Assembly (NCBI RefSeq): GCF_902141845.1 | Contig: NZ_CABFPH010000006.1 | Span: 44,281 to 108,280 of the forward strand | Reading direction: 5' to 3' | DNA: 64,000 nucleotides | Source: Methylobacterium symbioticum | GTDB lineage: Bacteria; Pseudomonadota; Alphaproteobacteria; Rhizobiales; Beijerinckiaceae | Shown here: piece after piece, positions 44,908-54,604 of the stretch | Position numbering within the stretch: the stretch's first letter is position 1 | How the letters are laid out: every line of letters starts with the position of its first letter | Notes under the pieces: generated by a model | Databases searched by the model: none | Seen by the model: only the letters and a program-made list of their open reading frames with translations | Told to the model about the DNA's origin: nothing | Position numbers and translations under genes: made by a program

Positions 44908-46011
44908 CTACCGGACCAGCGCGGGCCGGACGCCGGGCATGGCGCTCGGGTCGAAGGTGAACTCGACGCCCGCCTGTTCCAGCACCCGGCGCACCGCGAG
45001 CACGGTGTCGGCCCGGGGGCGCACGGTCGTCTCCTCATCCTCGAGACGCACGATGGTCGAGACCGAGACGCGGGCTCGGCGCGCGAGCTCGTCCTTCGAC
45101 AATCCGGTCATCCCTCGAGCCGCCCGCACCTGGGCGGCGGTGATCCCGCGGTCGGAGGTGTCGACGAGGGGGACCTGGGCCTCGGCGCGTGCGGCGGACG
45201 ACCCGTAACGATTGTTGCCGGGCACGCTCAGGCAGACGCCGACCCATTCCCGGATCGAGCCGTCGCGGTTCATGATCGGCACGCCGCGCGCGTTGAACCA
45301 GCGATAGACGCCGTCCGCGCACAGGATCCGGTAATCGGTGTTGTAGGGTGAGGCGTGGGAGATGGCCGTGCGCCACGCTGCCTCCGTGCGCTCGCGGTCC
45401 TCCGGATGGACGGCCCGCAGCCAGCCCATCCCCTGGACCTCGGCCTGGCTCTGCCCGGTCAGGGTCTGCCATTGCGGCATCTCGCGCTGCTCACCGTCCG
45501 GACCGACGATCCAGACGACCGCCGCGGTCACCGAGAGCAAGGCATTGAAGCGGTCGTGCCGCTGCTCGACCGAGCGCAGGCTGTCGTGCCGAGCGGTCAC
45601 GTCGAAGACCACGCCCATGGCCTGGTGCGGCCGTCCGTCCGGGCCGATCATCACCTCCGCACGGTGGAGGAGCCAGCGCGCGGTCCGGTCCGGCCGGACG
45701 ATGCGGAACTCTCGGCTGATCGGCTGCCCGCTGCGCAGCACCGCGAACTGGTCGACATGCGCGGCCCGGTCGTCCGGGTGGAGCATGTCGAGGACCATGC
45801 TGAACGTCGCCTCAGCCATGGGATCGAGGCCGAGGATGCGGGAGAGGCCGACCGACGCGTTGAGCTGATCGCGGCGCAGGTCGGCCGACCAGAAGCCGAC
45901 CTCGCCCGTATCCTCGACGAGCTTGAGGAAATGCCGGGAGGAAAAGGCCTGGGCGCCCGACGCCCCGCCCTGTCCTTCCTCGCGCGGCCGCATGAGCGAA
46001 CGTGTCGGCAC
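44908..46011 (-). CDS. PAS-PAS-HTH (XRE) transcriptional regulator
   Basis: A 367-residue protein. Two PAS domains of the PAS_3 kind are visible (VEDTGEVGFWSADLRRDQLN to VVFDVTARHD at about 28-142, and FNALLSVTAAVVWIVGPDGE to GVCLSVPGNN at about 150-275). They are followed by a C-terminal XRE helix-turn-helix (ITAAQVRAARGMTGLSKDEL, ARRARVSVSTIVRLEDEE). Having the HTH at the C-terminus behind two sensor domains is unusual for XRE proteins, where it normally comes first. The GTG at 46011 follows GGGAGTCCGAG. It converges with the GntR gene. The signal and target genes are unknown. Confidence 0.8.
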   Translation of the reverse strand: MPTRSLMRPREEGQGGASGAQAFSSRHFLKLVEDTGEVGFWSADLRRDQLNASVGLSRILGLDPMAEATFSMVLDMLHPDDRAAHVDQFAVLRSGQPISREFRIVRPDRTARWLLHRAEVMIGPDGRPHQAMGVVFDVTARHDSLRSVEQRHDRFNALLSVTAAVVWIVGPDGEQREMPQWQTLTGQSQAEVQGMGWLRAVHPEDRERTEAAWRTAISHASPYNTDYRILCADGVYRWFNARGVPIMNRDGSIREWVGVCLSVPGNNRYGSSAARAEAQVPLVDTSDRGITAAQVRAARGMTGLSKDELARRARVSVSTIVRLEDEETTVRPRADTVLAVRRVLEQAGVEFTFDPSAMPGVRPALVR

Positions 46012-46411
46012 CTCGGACTCCCTGACGCGCTTCCCGCCAATTACAACCCTGAATGTCTCTCACGAAGCGCCCGCCGCGCCATCGCGGCCGGAGCGGAGGC
46101 TCCCGTTGCTCGAGAGCTTCGTGGGGTGCACTCAACCGGACCGACCGCCTCCGGACTCCACGGCAGGGCGGCCGGCTGAGTCAGATAGGCGATCCGACTA
46201 CAGTGGTAAACATCGCCTTAAGGCTCACCTATTCAAAATAACAGCGCATTTGAGTCCAAAGTCGATCAACAGAATCACGGATCTTTGATCAAAACAGATC
46301 GGGATTAGACCCGGCCCATCCGGCGTGCCTCGGACTCTCTCGATCGACGCCCGCTCACCGGGCATTCTCCTGCCAGCGGTGACCGTGCGAAGGGTTCGTC
46401 TGCAGCGACGC
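46012..46411. other. Intergenic stretch
   Basis: About 400 bases between the PAS-HTH start and the stop of the GGDEF-EAL gene. The part 46200-46310 is AT-rich and probably holds the PAS-HTH promoter. No gene seen. Confidence 0.45.
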
Positions 46412-48691
46412 TCAGACCGATCTGAATCGGATCGGATCCGGCGCAGACAGGACCCAGCTTCGCAGGAAGTACGGCACGCGGGACGCCGCCATCGGCTTGG
46501 CGAAATGGTAGCCCTGGGCGTAGTCGCAGCCGAGAGCGCGCAGGCGCTCGACCTGACCAGGACGCTCCACGCCCTCGGCAGTTACACGCATGCCGAGGCT
46601 GCGGCCAAGGCCGACCACGGCCGCCACGATGGCGGCATCGTCACCGTCCTGCTCCATGTTTCGCACGAAGCTCTGATCCACCTTGATGTGATCGACCGGA
46701 AACTGCTTCAGATGCGTCAGCGATGCGAAGCCCGTGCCGAAATCATCGAGCGTCACGAGGACGCCGCTGTCGTGAAGGCGGTTCAGCACCGCCGGGACAT
46801 TCTCGGCGCCCTGCCCGAGAAACACTGTCTCGGTGACCTCAAGCTCGAAATGCGTGGTCGGCACGCCGTAGGCGGCGAGAACCTCCAGGATGCTGCCCGC
46901 GAGGTCGGGCTTGCGGAACTCCGCCGAGGAGACGTTGACCGCGACGCGGCCGAACGCGAGCCCTCCCGCGTTCCAGGCGCGCATGTCAGCCGCAACCTGT
47001 CGCAACAGCGTGTCGCCGATCGCCGTCGCGAGGTCCTGATCCTCGAAGGCCGCCCCGAAATAGCCCGGCGTCAGGACGCCGCGCGTCGGATGCTGCCAGC
47101 GGGCGAGCGCTTCGAAGCCGCTGACCTGCCCGGTCCGGCAGCAGACCTTGGGCTGGTAGAAGGGGACGATCTCATGCGCCGCGAGCGCAGCGCGGACTTC
47201 GCCACCGATCCGAACCCGGCTCGCGGTCTCGGCCCTCATCGCCGGCACGGCCGCGGCGGCGCGGCGGCGGCCCGGCGCCTCGGTCCGCAGCGGGGCCGCA
47301 TCGGGCATGGCCTCGCCCTCCGCGAGGCGCCACGTGTTCCGACCGGCCGCCTTCGCGCGATAGAGCGCTACGTCAGCGCGGGCGAGGAGATCCTCGGGCG
47401 CGCGCGCATCGCAGGGAGCAAGCGCGATGCCGATGCTGATGCCGATCCCGGTCGGGTAGCCACCAAGATCGACAGGTGCGGCCATCGCTTCGACCACCCG
47501 CGCGGCGAGCCCCATCGCGTCCTCCGGCCCGGCGCAACCCGCCTGAATGATTACGAACTCGTCGCCGCCGAGGCGCGCCGCCACGTCGCCGCGGCGCAGG
47601 ACGCCGCGGATCCGGCCCGCCACCACGCGCAGCAGGCGGTCGCCGGCCTGGTGGCCCAACGTGTCGTTGACGCTCTTGAAGTGGTCGAGATCGAGGCAAA
47701 GCAGCGCGAAGCCGGTTCCGTCGCGGTCGAGTCGGGCCAGCGCCCGATCGAGTTCCTCGCGGAACAGCAGACGGTTCGGCAGGTCGGTCAGCGGATCGTG
47801 GCGCGCCATATGCGCCATGCGATCCTCGGCCTCCTTCCGGCGGGAGACGTCGCGCACGGCGGCGATGTATCCCGCGGGCTGCTCGCCCTCATCCGCCCGT
47901 GCCAAGCCGAAGGACACCTCGACCCAGACCCAGGACCCGTCCTTGTGCCGGTAGCGATGCTGCGTGACCGCGCGGGAGATCGCGCCGCTGCGGACCTGAC
48001 CGAGCAGGCGCCCATAGGCTTCGGCATCGTCGGGATGGATCAGGTCGCGGGGTTTCGTGCCGATGAGTTCCTCCGGCCTGTAGCCGAGCAGGGTCTCGGA
48101 GGCCGGCGAGACGTAGAGACGCGTACCCTGCAGGTCGCATCGGGTGATCATGTCACTGGTGCTCTCGGCGAGCAGGCGGAAGCTCGCCGCGCTCTCCCGG
48201 GCCTCGCGCGCAGCCCGGCCGGCCTGCAACTGCGCCATCACCACCTGGGCAAGGTCCTGCAACTGCGCGCGCTCCCGCTCGGAGAAGCGGCGCGGCATCC
48301 GGTCGACGATGCAGAGGGCTCCGAGGCGCAGGCCGGGCCCGAGGACGAGGGGCGCGCCGGCATAGAAGCGGACGCCGGCATCGCCCCGCACAAGGGGGCT
48401 CGAGACGAAGCGGGGATCCTGCGATGCGTCCTCAATGACGAGGATCTCGTCGGACCGGATGGTATGGGTGCAGAACGAGGCACCGCGCGTCGTGCCGTCA
48501 AGATCGAGACCGCAGCGAGCCTTGAACCATTGTGAGTCGGCCTCGACCAGGGATACCCAGGCGATCGGCGCATTAAACAAAGCGCAGGCGGTCCGGCAGA
48601 CTGCGTCGTATTCCGGCTCGGGCACCGGACGCACGGCGAGGCTGCGCAGCGCCTCGAGCCGGTCCGCCTCGGAGGGGATCTGTACGGTCAT
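46412..48691 (-). CDS. GAF-PAS-GGDEF-EAL cyclic-di-GMP enzyme
   Basis: A 759-residue cytoplasmic protein. A GAF domain (about 20-165: CRTACALFNAPIAWVSLVEA, FYAGAPLVLGPGLRLGALCI) and a PAS domain (about 180-300: YVSPASETLLGYRPEELIGT) precede a GGDEF domain with intact RLGGDEFVII and an EAL domain with GFEALARWQHP, NVSSAEFRKPDL, ELEVTETVFL, LDDFGTGFASL and KVDQSFV. Both catalytic signatures are complete, so it may make and break c-di-GMP, with one activity dominating. There is no membrane anchor. The ATG at 48691 is chosen because residues encoded further upstream are not domain-like, although no strong ribosome site is seen. It is divergent from the flippase gene of the polysaccharide cluster. 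Confidence 0.88.
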   Translation of the reverse strand: MTVQIPSEADRLEALRSLAVRPVPEPEYDAVCRTACALFNAPIAWVSLVEADSQWFKARCGLDLDGTTRGASFCTHTIRSDEILVIEDASQDPRFVSSPLVRGDAGVRFYAGAPLVLGPGLRLGALCIVDRMPRRFSERERAQLQDLAQVVMAQLQAGRAAREARESAASFRLLAESTSDMITRCDLQGTRLYVSPASETLLGYRPEELIGTKPRDLIHPDDAEAYGRLLGQVRSGAISRAVTQHRYRHKDGSWVWVEVSFGLARADEGEQPAGYIAAVRDVSRRKEAEDRMAHMARHDPLTDLPNRLLFREELDRALARLDRDGTGFALLCLDLDHFKSVNDTLGHQAGDRLLRVVAGRIRGVLRRGDVAARLGGDEFVIIQAGCAGPEDAMGLAARVVEAMAAPVDLGGYPTGIGISIGIALAPCDARAPEDLLARADVALYRAKAAGRNTWRLAEGEAMPDAAPLRTEAPGRRRAAAAVPAMRAETASRVRIGGEVRAALAAHEIVPFYQPKVCCRTGQVSGFEALARWQHPTRGVLTPGYFGAAFEDQDLATAIGDTLLRQVAADMRAWNAGGLAFGRVAVNVSSAEFRKPDLAGSILEVLAAYGVPTTHFELEVTETVFLGQGAENVPAVLNRLHDSGVLVTLDDFGTGFASLTHLKQFPVDHIKVDQSFVRNMEQDGDDAAIVAAVVGLGRSLGMRVTAEGVERPGQVERLRALGCDYAQGYHFAKPMAASRVPYFLRSWVLSAPDPIRFRSV

Positions 48692-48979
48692 GGAAGGCGA
48701 GGCTGTCCGAAATGCGTACCGTCGAGAAGCGGCCGCAGCCGCACCGGACGAGCTTGGGGACAGCAGCTTAAGATATCGCAACCTTCGCGTGCTGAGGTCG
48801 ATAAACAGATCCGAGCGGTTGCACAGGCGCGGGGCCGGTTCACGTCTTGGAGAGAAGATACGGCTAGAACGAGCGTCCCGCGCGTCGATCCCGGCGCGCC
48901 AATCGCTGCACGCGAGCACCGGTGCCCCGCCCCGTGCCGCTCTCCTGCACAGCCCGCCCGCTTCGCGCCGATCCCGGCG

Positions 48980-50425
48980 GTGAGGGGCCTGAACGAGGCG
49001 CCCGTGCTCCTATCCCGCACGCTCCTCTACCTGCCGGCGCAGCTGATCGGGCCGCTCGCCCAATTTGCGGCGGTGGTGGTCTGGACGCATCTCATGCCGC
49101 CGGCCGCCTACGGCACGGTGGCGCTCATCCTGGCCATGCAGGAGCTGGTGTTCCAACTCTGTCTCGCCTGGTGGTCGAGCTACGTCCTGCGCTACGCGGC
49201 GGCAGCGACGAGCCCGGAGGAACGGCAGCGGCAGGGCGCGCATGAGAACGCCGTCCTACTGGTGAGCGCCGCCCTGCAGCTCGCCGTCACGGTGGCGCTG
49301 CTGACCGTCGGCGATTCCCCGCTGACCCCCGGACTCTTCGCCGCCGCGGTGGGCTACACGATCAGCCGCAGCCTCACGATGCACATGGCGGAGCGCGCAC
49401 GGGCGGCACAGGCGATCGGCCTCTACACGGCCGCGCAGACGGTGGGCCCGGTCCTCGGTCTCGGCATCGCGATCGGGCTGGTGCTCTGGACGCCTACGGC
49501 GGCGGCGGCACTTGCGGGCTTCGCCATCGCGCAGATCGCCGTGCTGCCCCTGCTCTGGTTCGCGGTGGTGCCCGCGCGCACCGTCTCCCTCGACCGCACG
49601 GTGCTGCGCCGGGCCTTCTTCTTCAGCGCCCCCCTCCTCGCTGCGGGCGCGGTCGGCTGGTTCACGGTGAACGGCATACGGGTGATCGTGGAGCAGTTCG
49701 AGGGCGCGACGGCGGTCGGCCTGCTCTCGGTCGGCTGGGGCCTCGGCCAGAGGCTGATGTCGGTCGCGGCCATGCTGGTGACCGCCGCCGCCTTCCCGAT
49801 CGCCGTGGAGCGCATGGAGCGCTCGGGTCCAGAGGCCGCCTACGCGCAGGTCTCCCGGAGCAGCCTGCTGCTGCTCGCGATCCTCGTCCCCTCGACGGTG
49901 GGCGTGATCTGGCTGACGCCGCCCCTCGTCGATCTCCTGATCGGCGCGGACTTCCGCGAGGCCACCCGGGTGCTCCTTCCGATCGCCACGGTCGCGGCCG
50001 CGATCCGCAACCTGCGCGTCCACTGCGTCGATCAGGTCTTCCTTCTCCTCGGCCGGACCGGCTTTCTCCTCGGCGTAAACCTGGCCGAGGCCGCGGCCAC
50101 GCTCGCCGGCTGCGCCGCCGGGCTCGCCTGGGGCGGCCTGCCGGGCGCCTGCATCGGCTGCCTCGCCGGCTCGGCGCTCGGCTTCGTCATCTGCTTCGTC
50201 GGGGCGTGGCGGCAGGGCCTGCGCTTCACGCTTCCGCCGCTCCTGAAGATCGCGGCCGCGACCGCGCTGATGGTCGTGGCCCTCGCCCTTGCTCCTTCGC
50301 TCCAGGGCGAACTCGGCGCGAAGCTCCGCCTCGTCCTCACCATCGCCGGGTCCGGCGGGCTCTACCTCGTCGCCCTCGCCCTCCTGTTCCGCGAATACTG
50401 GCCGACCCGCCGCCGGGCCGGCTGA
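48980..50425 (+). CDS. Polysaccharide flippase (Wzx/O-antigen transporter family)
   Basis: A 481-residue membrane protein with about twelve to fourteen hydrophobic spans and few charged residues within them (LPAQLIGPLAQFAAVVVWTH at the start; FFFSAPLLAAGAVGWFTVNG in the middle; LVLTIAGSGGLYLVALALLF at the end). This is the pattern of the MATE-like oligosaccharidyl-lipid flippases that move undecaprenyl-linked repeat units across the inner membrane. The gene opens the polysaccharide cluster. It starts with GTG at 48980, without a strong ribosome site. Two hairpins follow its stop before the convergent gene. Confidence 0.78.
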   Translation: MRGLNEAPVLLSRTLLYLPAQLIGPLAQFAAVVVWTHLMPPAAYGTVALILAMQELVFQLCLAWWSSYVLRYAAAATSPEERQRQGAHENAVLLVSAALQLAVTVALLTVGDSPLTPGLFAAAVGYTISRSLTMHMAERARAAQAIGLYTAAQTVGPVLGLGIAIGLVLWTPTAAAALAGFAIAQIAVLPLLWFAVVPARTVSLDRTVLRRAFFFSAPLLAAGAVGWFTVNGIRVIVEQFEGATAVGLLSVGWGLGQRLMSVAAMLVTAAAFPIAVERMERSGPEAAYAQVSRSSLLLLAILVPSTVGVIWLTPPLVDLLIGADFREATRVLLPIATVAAAIRNLRVHCVDQVFLLLGRTGFLLGVNLAEAAATLAGCAAGLAWGGLPGACIGCLAGSALGFVICFVGAWRQGLRFTLPPLLKIAAATALMVVALALAPSLQGELGAKLRLVLTIAGSGGLYLVALALLFREYWPTRRRAG

Positions 50426-50433
50426 TCGATGGT

Positions 50434-50499
50434 CGAGAGGGATCGCCCCTCTCGCGAGTCCGGGTTGAACTCGGGAAGGACACCGGAGCCTTGCTCCGG
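50434..50499. terminator. Two hairpins between convergent genes
   Basis: CGAGAGGG/CCCTCTCG (50434-50441 and 50447-50454) and CCGGAGC/GCTCCGG (50483-50489 and 50493-50499) lie between the flippase and the convergent transferase gene and can serve as terminators in both directions. T runs are short. Confidence 0.5.
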
Positions 50500-50550
50500 C
50501 ATCCCACCGGAGGGACAGCGTGCCTTCGGGATCCTCGGCCTCGGGTGCCT

Positions 50551-51717
50551 TCAGAACGGCACGTCGGTCTGCGGCGCCGGGCGCAGGCGGCGACGCAAGC
50601 GCACGAGCAGGTCGGAGCGCTTGGCGAGGCGCTTGGCGCGGTCGACGGCGCAGACCAATGCGCCGCGTGCCGAGAGAGGCGCGAGGACGGTGGCCAGCGG
50701 CACCCGCTCCACATTGAAGCGGCGCTTATAGGCGTATTCCCCGATCGTGAAGTCGAAGATCCGCGCGCCTTCGCCGTGGAGATGCTCCATGGTCTGCGCG
50801 ATCAGCAGCCGGCCCGGGGAGGTGTTCCGCCAAGTCTCGTCACCCGTCACGGCGAGGCGGACCATGGCATAGTGCTCTCCGGCACGCAGGCCGAACAGGG
50901 CGGCCACCACATCGTCTCCCGCCACCAGGGCGGTCAACACGGTGCTGCCCGGCTCGATGCCTTCGGCGACCAGCCTGCGGTAGTGCCGCGCGATGTCGGG
51001 GCGGTCGAGGATGTAGGGCAAACCGAGCTCGGCGATGCGCTCCCGCTGAAGCCGTTCGAGGGCGTCCATCAAGGAATCCGCCTCTGCCCGGGTGCGGACG
51101 CGGCGCAGAGCGGCGCCGGGATGGCGCTGGAACACGCGCCAGCTCCGCTCCAGCTCCTTGCGGAAGGTCTTCTCGTTCGAGCGGTGATAGGTCTCGTAGG
51201 AATCGCCTATCCGGATCAGGTTGCCGAACAGGGTCGAGTCCCGCGCGCCCGGCCAGAGCGCGGTCGGACCTGCGAGCTTCTCCAGCCGCAGGAGGTCGGC
51301 GCGCGGCAACGCCGCGCGGACCGCTTGAGCGAGTGCGCGCCAGCCCGCGGCGTCCTGCGGTGCCGCAGGTCCGAGGATGGCCGCGTTGTAGTCGGTGATG
51401 CCATCATCAGCGAAGGCGATCACCCGCAGGCCGCCGGATCGGGCGAGCGTCAAGGGCAGTGCGGCGGCGATCCGACCGCTGCCCCGCTCGCGGACCGTCA
51501 CCAGAAGCGGCAGAACACCCGGCTGGCTGCCGAGGCAGGCATACCAGGCCGCCAGCCAGGGCAGCTCCTGGAAGGGCGTCGCCGCCCCTCCGGTGCGGAC
51601 GAGCGGAGCCCAGACCCGATCGACCTCGGCCCAGTCGTTGGCGACCGAGACGTCGTAGGCGATCGGGGTCGCGCGGCTGACGGCGGCGTTCCCGGACGCG
51701 GCGAGGAGGAGCGACAT
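50551..51717 (-). CDS. GNAT-fold (CelD/BcsL, Acetyltransf_6) acyltransferase
   Basis: A 388-residue protein with the course of the CelD/BcsL family: VSVANDWAEVDRVWAPLVRT at the N-terminus, PLLVTVRERGSGRIAAALPL, YHRSNEKTFRKELERSWRVF and the acetyltransferase core FALRAGEHYAMVRLAVTGDE-like block with TSPGRLLIAQTMEHLHGEGA and FDFTIGEYAYKRRF. Members occur in cellulose and exopolysaccharide clusters and are thought to acylate the polymer or its precursors. It is followed, in the direction of transcription, by no gene; the cupin gene lies 10 bases upstream on the same strand, so the two form a unit. Confidence 0.75.
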   Translation of the reverse strand: MSLLLAASGNAAVSRATPIAYDVSVANDWAEVDRVWAPLVRTGGAATPFQELPWLAAWYACLGSQPGVLPLLVTVRERGSGRIAAALPLTLARSGGLRVIAFADDGITDYNAAILGPAAPQDAAGWRALAQAVRAALPRADLLRLEKLAGPTALWPGARDSTLFGNLIRIGDSYETYHRSNEKTFRKELERSWRVFQRHPGAALRRVRTRAEADSLMDALERLQRERIAELGLPYILDRPDIARHYRRLVAEGIEPGSTVLTALVAGDDVVAALFGLRAGEHYAMVRLAVTGDETWRNTSPGRLLIAQTMEHLHGEGARIFDFTIGEYAYKRRFNVERVPLATVLAPLSARGALVCAVDRAKRLAKRSDLLVRLRRRLRPAPQTDVPF

Positions 51718-51727
51718 CGGATCGGCC

Positions 51728-52678
51728 TCAGGCGCCGGCGGGCTTCAGGTCGACGATCTGGCCGAGACGGGCCGGATCGAGGCGGAAATCCACCGGCGGG
51801 CGGCCACGCTTCGGCTTGTCCTTCGGGCTCCAGTCGCGATTGCGCAGGGCCTTCTGCATCACCTTCTTGGCAAGGAAGGCGGGGCCGGCGGTGGCGCGGC
51901 TGCGCGGCGCGATGCCGAAGCCCTCGCGCAGGATGCCGTTCGCCACGTTGACGATGTGGCGGCGACGGATGTCGTCCGTCCAGTACTCCATCGTCATCGA
52001 GACGTTGAGGCAGTCGAGGTTCTCGATCCGATGCGGCGCGTTGAGGGGCCAGTGCATCATCTGGCCCGGCTGCAACTCCACGACCTTGGCGTACTCGTCG
52101 TACCAGGGCTCGTAGGGCACATCCATCTCGTGGCCGAACAGCGCGATCCCCTCGAGATGCTCAGGCGCCAGGAAGGGCTGGGTGTTCGGGTAGAGATAGA
52201 GGCGCTTGCGGCCCGCGATCTGCCAGAGCGCCTGCCCCGGCAGGTCGGCATGGTAGTAGACCTGCGCGTTCGGCGACGAGATCAGGATTCCGATGCCCTC
52301 GTTGAAGGTGCTGAAGCCCGGCATCCGCTGCTGCAGCTCAACGAAGATCTGCTTGAGGAGGTCGCGATAGGCCGGATCGATCTTGGCCACGTTGCGCAGG
52401 TTGATCCAGATGCGGCCCTGCTCGATCGCCGTCAGCACCTCGGCGCCGGACAGATTCCCGATCTCGCCCTCGCGCCAGAACCGGCGCTGGCCCGCGGGGC
52501 CCATATGGACGAGGTTGTAGTGCTGCGACGGATAGCGCTCGATCAGCGCGGCGAGGCCGGCGCGCGAGAACAGCGGCAACTCGTGCAGGCGGTGGGCGAG
52601 CCGGACGGGCTGCGTCTGCCAGAGCTGGGCATCGCGCTGGTCCCAGGCGGTGAAGATCGGGGCTTCGGTCGCGGTCAT
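51728..52678 (-). CDS. Cupin/JmjC-like 2-oxoglutarate-dependent oxygenase
   Basis: A 316-residue protein. The double-stranded beta-helix core is indicated by VYYHADLPGQALWQIAGRKR, with His-x-Asp for Fe(II) and a following Lys/Arg for 2-oxoglutarate, and by MMHWPLNAPHRIENLDCLNV with the second His. This fits cupin_8/JmjC-like hydroxylases. The target, protein or glycan, is unknown. It precedes the CelD-like gene in the same transcript, diverges from the co-polymerase gene, and probably modifies a cluster component. GAGGATGCC precedes its ATG. Confidence 0.7.
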   Translation of the reverse strand: MTATEAPIFTAWDQRDAQLWQTQPVRLAHRLHELPLFSRAGLAALIERYPSQHYNLVHMGPAGQRRFWREGEIGNLSGAEVLTAIEQGRIWINLRNVAKIDPAYRDLLKQIFVELQQRMPGFSTFNEGIGILISSPNAQVYYHADLPGQALWQIAGRKRLYLYPNTQPFLAPEHLEGIALFGHEMDVPYEPWYDEYAKVVELQPGQMMHWPLNAPHRIENLDCLNVSMTMEYWTDDIRRRHIVNVANGILREGFGIAPRSRATAGPAFLAKKVMQKALRNRDWSPKDKPKRGRPPVDFRLDPARLGQIVDLKPAGA

Positions 52679-52908
52679 GGCATCCTCAAGCTGGTTCTAG
52701 GTCGGCTGCCGGCATCGACGGACGATGCGCGCATCGCGGGCTGATCGAGACGTGAGACACGCAACGTATCCTGCTGGCACAGGCTGTTTCGATCCGATAC
52801 GAGCACCAGCACGGCGTTGTTTGACAGCTCCCGATCGGGCAAGAGCGATGCCTGATTTGAAGCCCGCGATATCCATAGCCCGGCGACCCGGTGGATCCCG
52901 TTTCGTAA

Positions 52909-52918
52909 TTCGCGCGAA
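52909..52918. promoter_or_regulatory. Short palindrome upstream of the polysaccharide operon
   Basis: TTCGCGCGAA is a perfect 10-bp palindrome next to an AT-rich stretch (52920-52950) between the divergent cupin and co-polymerase genes; a regulator site is possible. Confidence 0.35.
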
Positions 52919-53067
52919 ATGAGATCTATTCTTAAATCAAATTGTTAAGCATGCGCTATAAGCCAGTCCAGGCCACGGCTGCGCGGCATGAGGGATGCCA
53001 CCAAGCGGATGCAGTCGAGCGATCCGTCCCAGACTGGGACGGATCGGTGCCGGAACGGAGACCTCGA

Positions 53068-54576
53068 GTGAGCCTCGCCAGACCCGCAGCGATCTCGTCC
53101 GAGACGCAAGGCTCTCCGGAGTCCTCCGTCGAGACGGTCACGTTGGGGGACCTCGCCGTGATCCTGCGCGATCAGTCCCGCATCATCCTTTCGGTCTCTG
53201 CCAGCGTGCTCGTGGCGGGCGGCCTCTATCTCGCCCTCGCCAAGCCGCTCTATCGCAGCACCGCCACCCTCCTGCTCGACCTGCGCGGCGGAACCAGCCT
53301 CAGCGCCGATCCCAGCCTGCGCCAGAGCATCGACACCAGCGTGGTCGACAGCCAGATCCGCCTGATCTCGACCGCGGCCGTGCTTCGCCGCGTCGTCGAC
53401 AAGGAACACCTCGCCGAGAATCCGGAATTCGTGCCGCCCCCGGGTCTGACCCAGCGCCTCAAGGGCATGCTCGGGATCCGCGCCGAGCCCCTCAGCGAGG
53501 AGGGCAAGCGCCTGACCGCCATGTCGGGGCTCGCGGACAGGCTCGTGGTCAAGCGCGCCGACAAGACCCTCGTGGTCGATCTCGACGTCTGGTCGCGGGA
53601 TGGGGAGACCGCGGCGCGCCTCGCCAACGACATCGCCGACGCCTTCATCGAGGATCAGGTCGATGCCAAGGCCCGCGCCTCGAATGCCGAAGGCACCTGG
53701 ATCCGCACGCGCCTCGCCGAGCTCGACGGGAAGATCCGCGAGGCCGAAGCGCGCGTCGAGGCCTTCAAGGTCGAGAACCGCATCCTGACCGTCAACGGCC
53801 GGCTGGTGAACGAGCAGCAGCTCGAGACCGGCACGAACGAGCTCGCCCGCGCCCAGCTCAAAACCTTCGAGGCCCGCGCGCGGCTCCAGCAGATCGAGCA
53901 GGCCATGCAGGCGGGCTCGGATCCGGGCGCCACGGGGGAGGCTCTGCGCTCGGCCCTGATCCAACAGTTGCGGATCCAGTACGCCGAGGTGAAGCGCCAG
54001 CGCGACAACCTCGCCACGACCTTGGGTGCGCGCCATCCTGCCTTGCTAGAGGTGAACCAGCAGCTCCTCGGTCTGCGCGGCTCGATCACGGCGGAGCTGC
54101 GCCGGCTCGCGGCGGCCCAGCGCGCCGAGCTCGCGAGCACCGAGGCAAACGAGGCGCAGATCCAACGGCAGATCGAGGAGCAGAAGCGCAACGCCACCAA
54201 GACCAACCAGGCGATCGTTCGTCTGCGCGAGCTGGAGCGCGAGGTCGAGACGAGCCAGGCAGTGTTCCAGCGCTTCCTGCGCGCCAGCAGCAACGTGGCC
54301 CAGGACAGCGTCAGCCCGCCGGTGGCACGCGTCGTCGCCCCGGCCCTCGCGGCGACCAGGCCCGCGAGCCCCAACACCCGGGCCGTCATGCTGATCGCCT
54401 TCGCCTGCGCGCTTGCGGCAGGCCTCGCCGCGGGCATCCTCAACCATCTGCGGCAGCAGGCGGCGCGCCGTCGCAACAGCCGCGCGGCAAGCCTACGCGA
54501 GACAGGCTCCCGGCACGAGGGCCCCGGCGGCCCGGGCTGGCGCGCGCCGCGCATGGCGCATGACCGCGCCTTCTGA
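53068..54576 (+). CDS. Polysaccharide co-polymerase (Wzz/GNVR domain)
   Basis: A protein of about 502 residues of the Wzz/ExoP/GumC type. A membrane helix (IILSVSASVLVAGGLYLAL) is followed by the Wzz domain (YRSTATLLLDLRGG). After it come a long coiled-coil region (about 200-420, with EAQIQRQIEEQKRNATKTNQ), the GNVR-like LEREVETSQAVFQRFLRASS and a second membrane helix (MLIAFACALAAGLAAGILNH). No Walker motifs follow, so the tyrosine-kinase domain of GumC/ExoP fusions is absent. It would control chain length and export. GTG 53068 has CGGAG seven bases upstream; ATG 52951 would add 39 residues and is possible. First gene of a plus-strand operon. Confidence 0.78.
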   Translation: MSLARPAAISSETQGSPESSVETVTLGDLAVILRDQSRIILSVSASVLVAGGLYLALAKPLYRSTATLLLDLRGGTSLSADPSLRQSIDTSVVDSQIRLISTAAVLRRVVDKEHLAENPEFVPPPGLTQRLKGMLGIRAEPLSEEGKRLTAMSGLADRLVVKRADKTLVVDLDVWSRDGETAARLANDIADAFIEDQVDAKARASNAEGTWIRTRLAELDGKIREAEARVEAFKVENRILTVNGRLVNEQQLETGTNELARAQLKTFEARARLQQIEQAMQAGSDPGATGEALRSALIQQLRIQYAEVKRQRDNLATTLGARHPALLEVNQQLLGLRGSITAELRRLAAAQRAELASTEANEAQIQRQIEEQKRNATKTNQAIVRLRELEREVETSQAVFQRFLRASSNVAQDSVSPPVARVVAPALAATRPASPNTRAVMLIAFACALAAGLAAGILNHLRQQAARRRNSRAASLRETGSRHEGPGGPGWRAPRMAHDRAF

Positions 54577-54604
54577 TCCCTCCCGACAAGACTGGGGACG
54601 CCCC

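Noticed and set aside
46325..48535. A 736-codon plus-strand frame
   Set aside because: Antisense shadow of the GGDEF-EAL gene; no recognisable domain.
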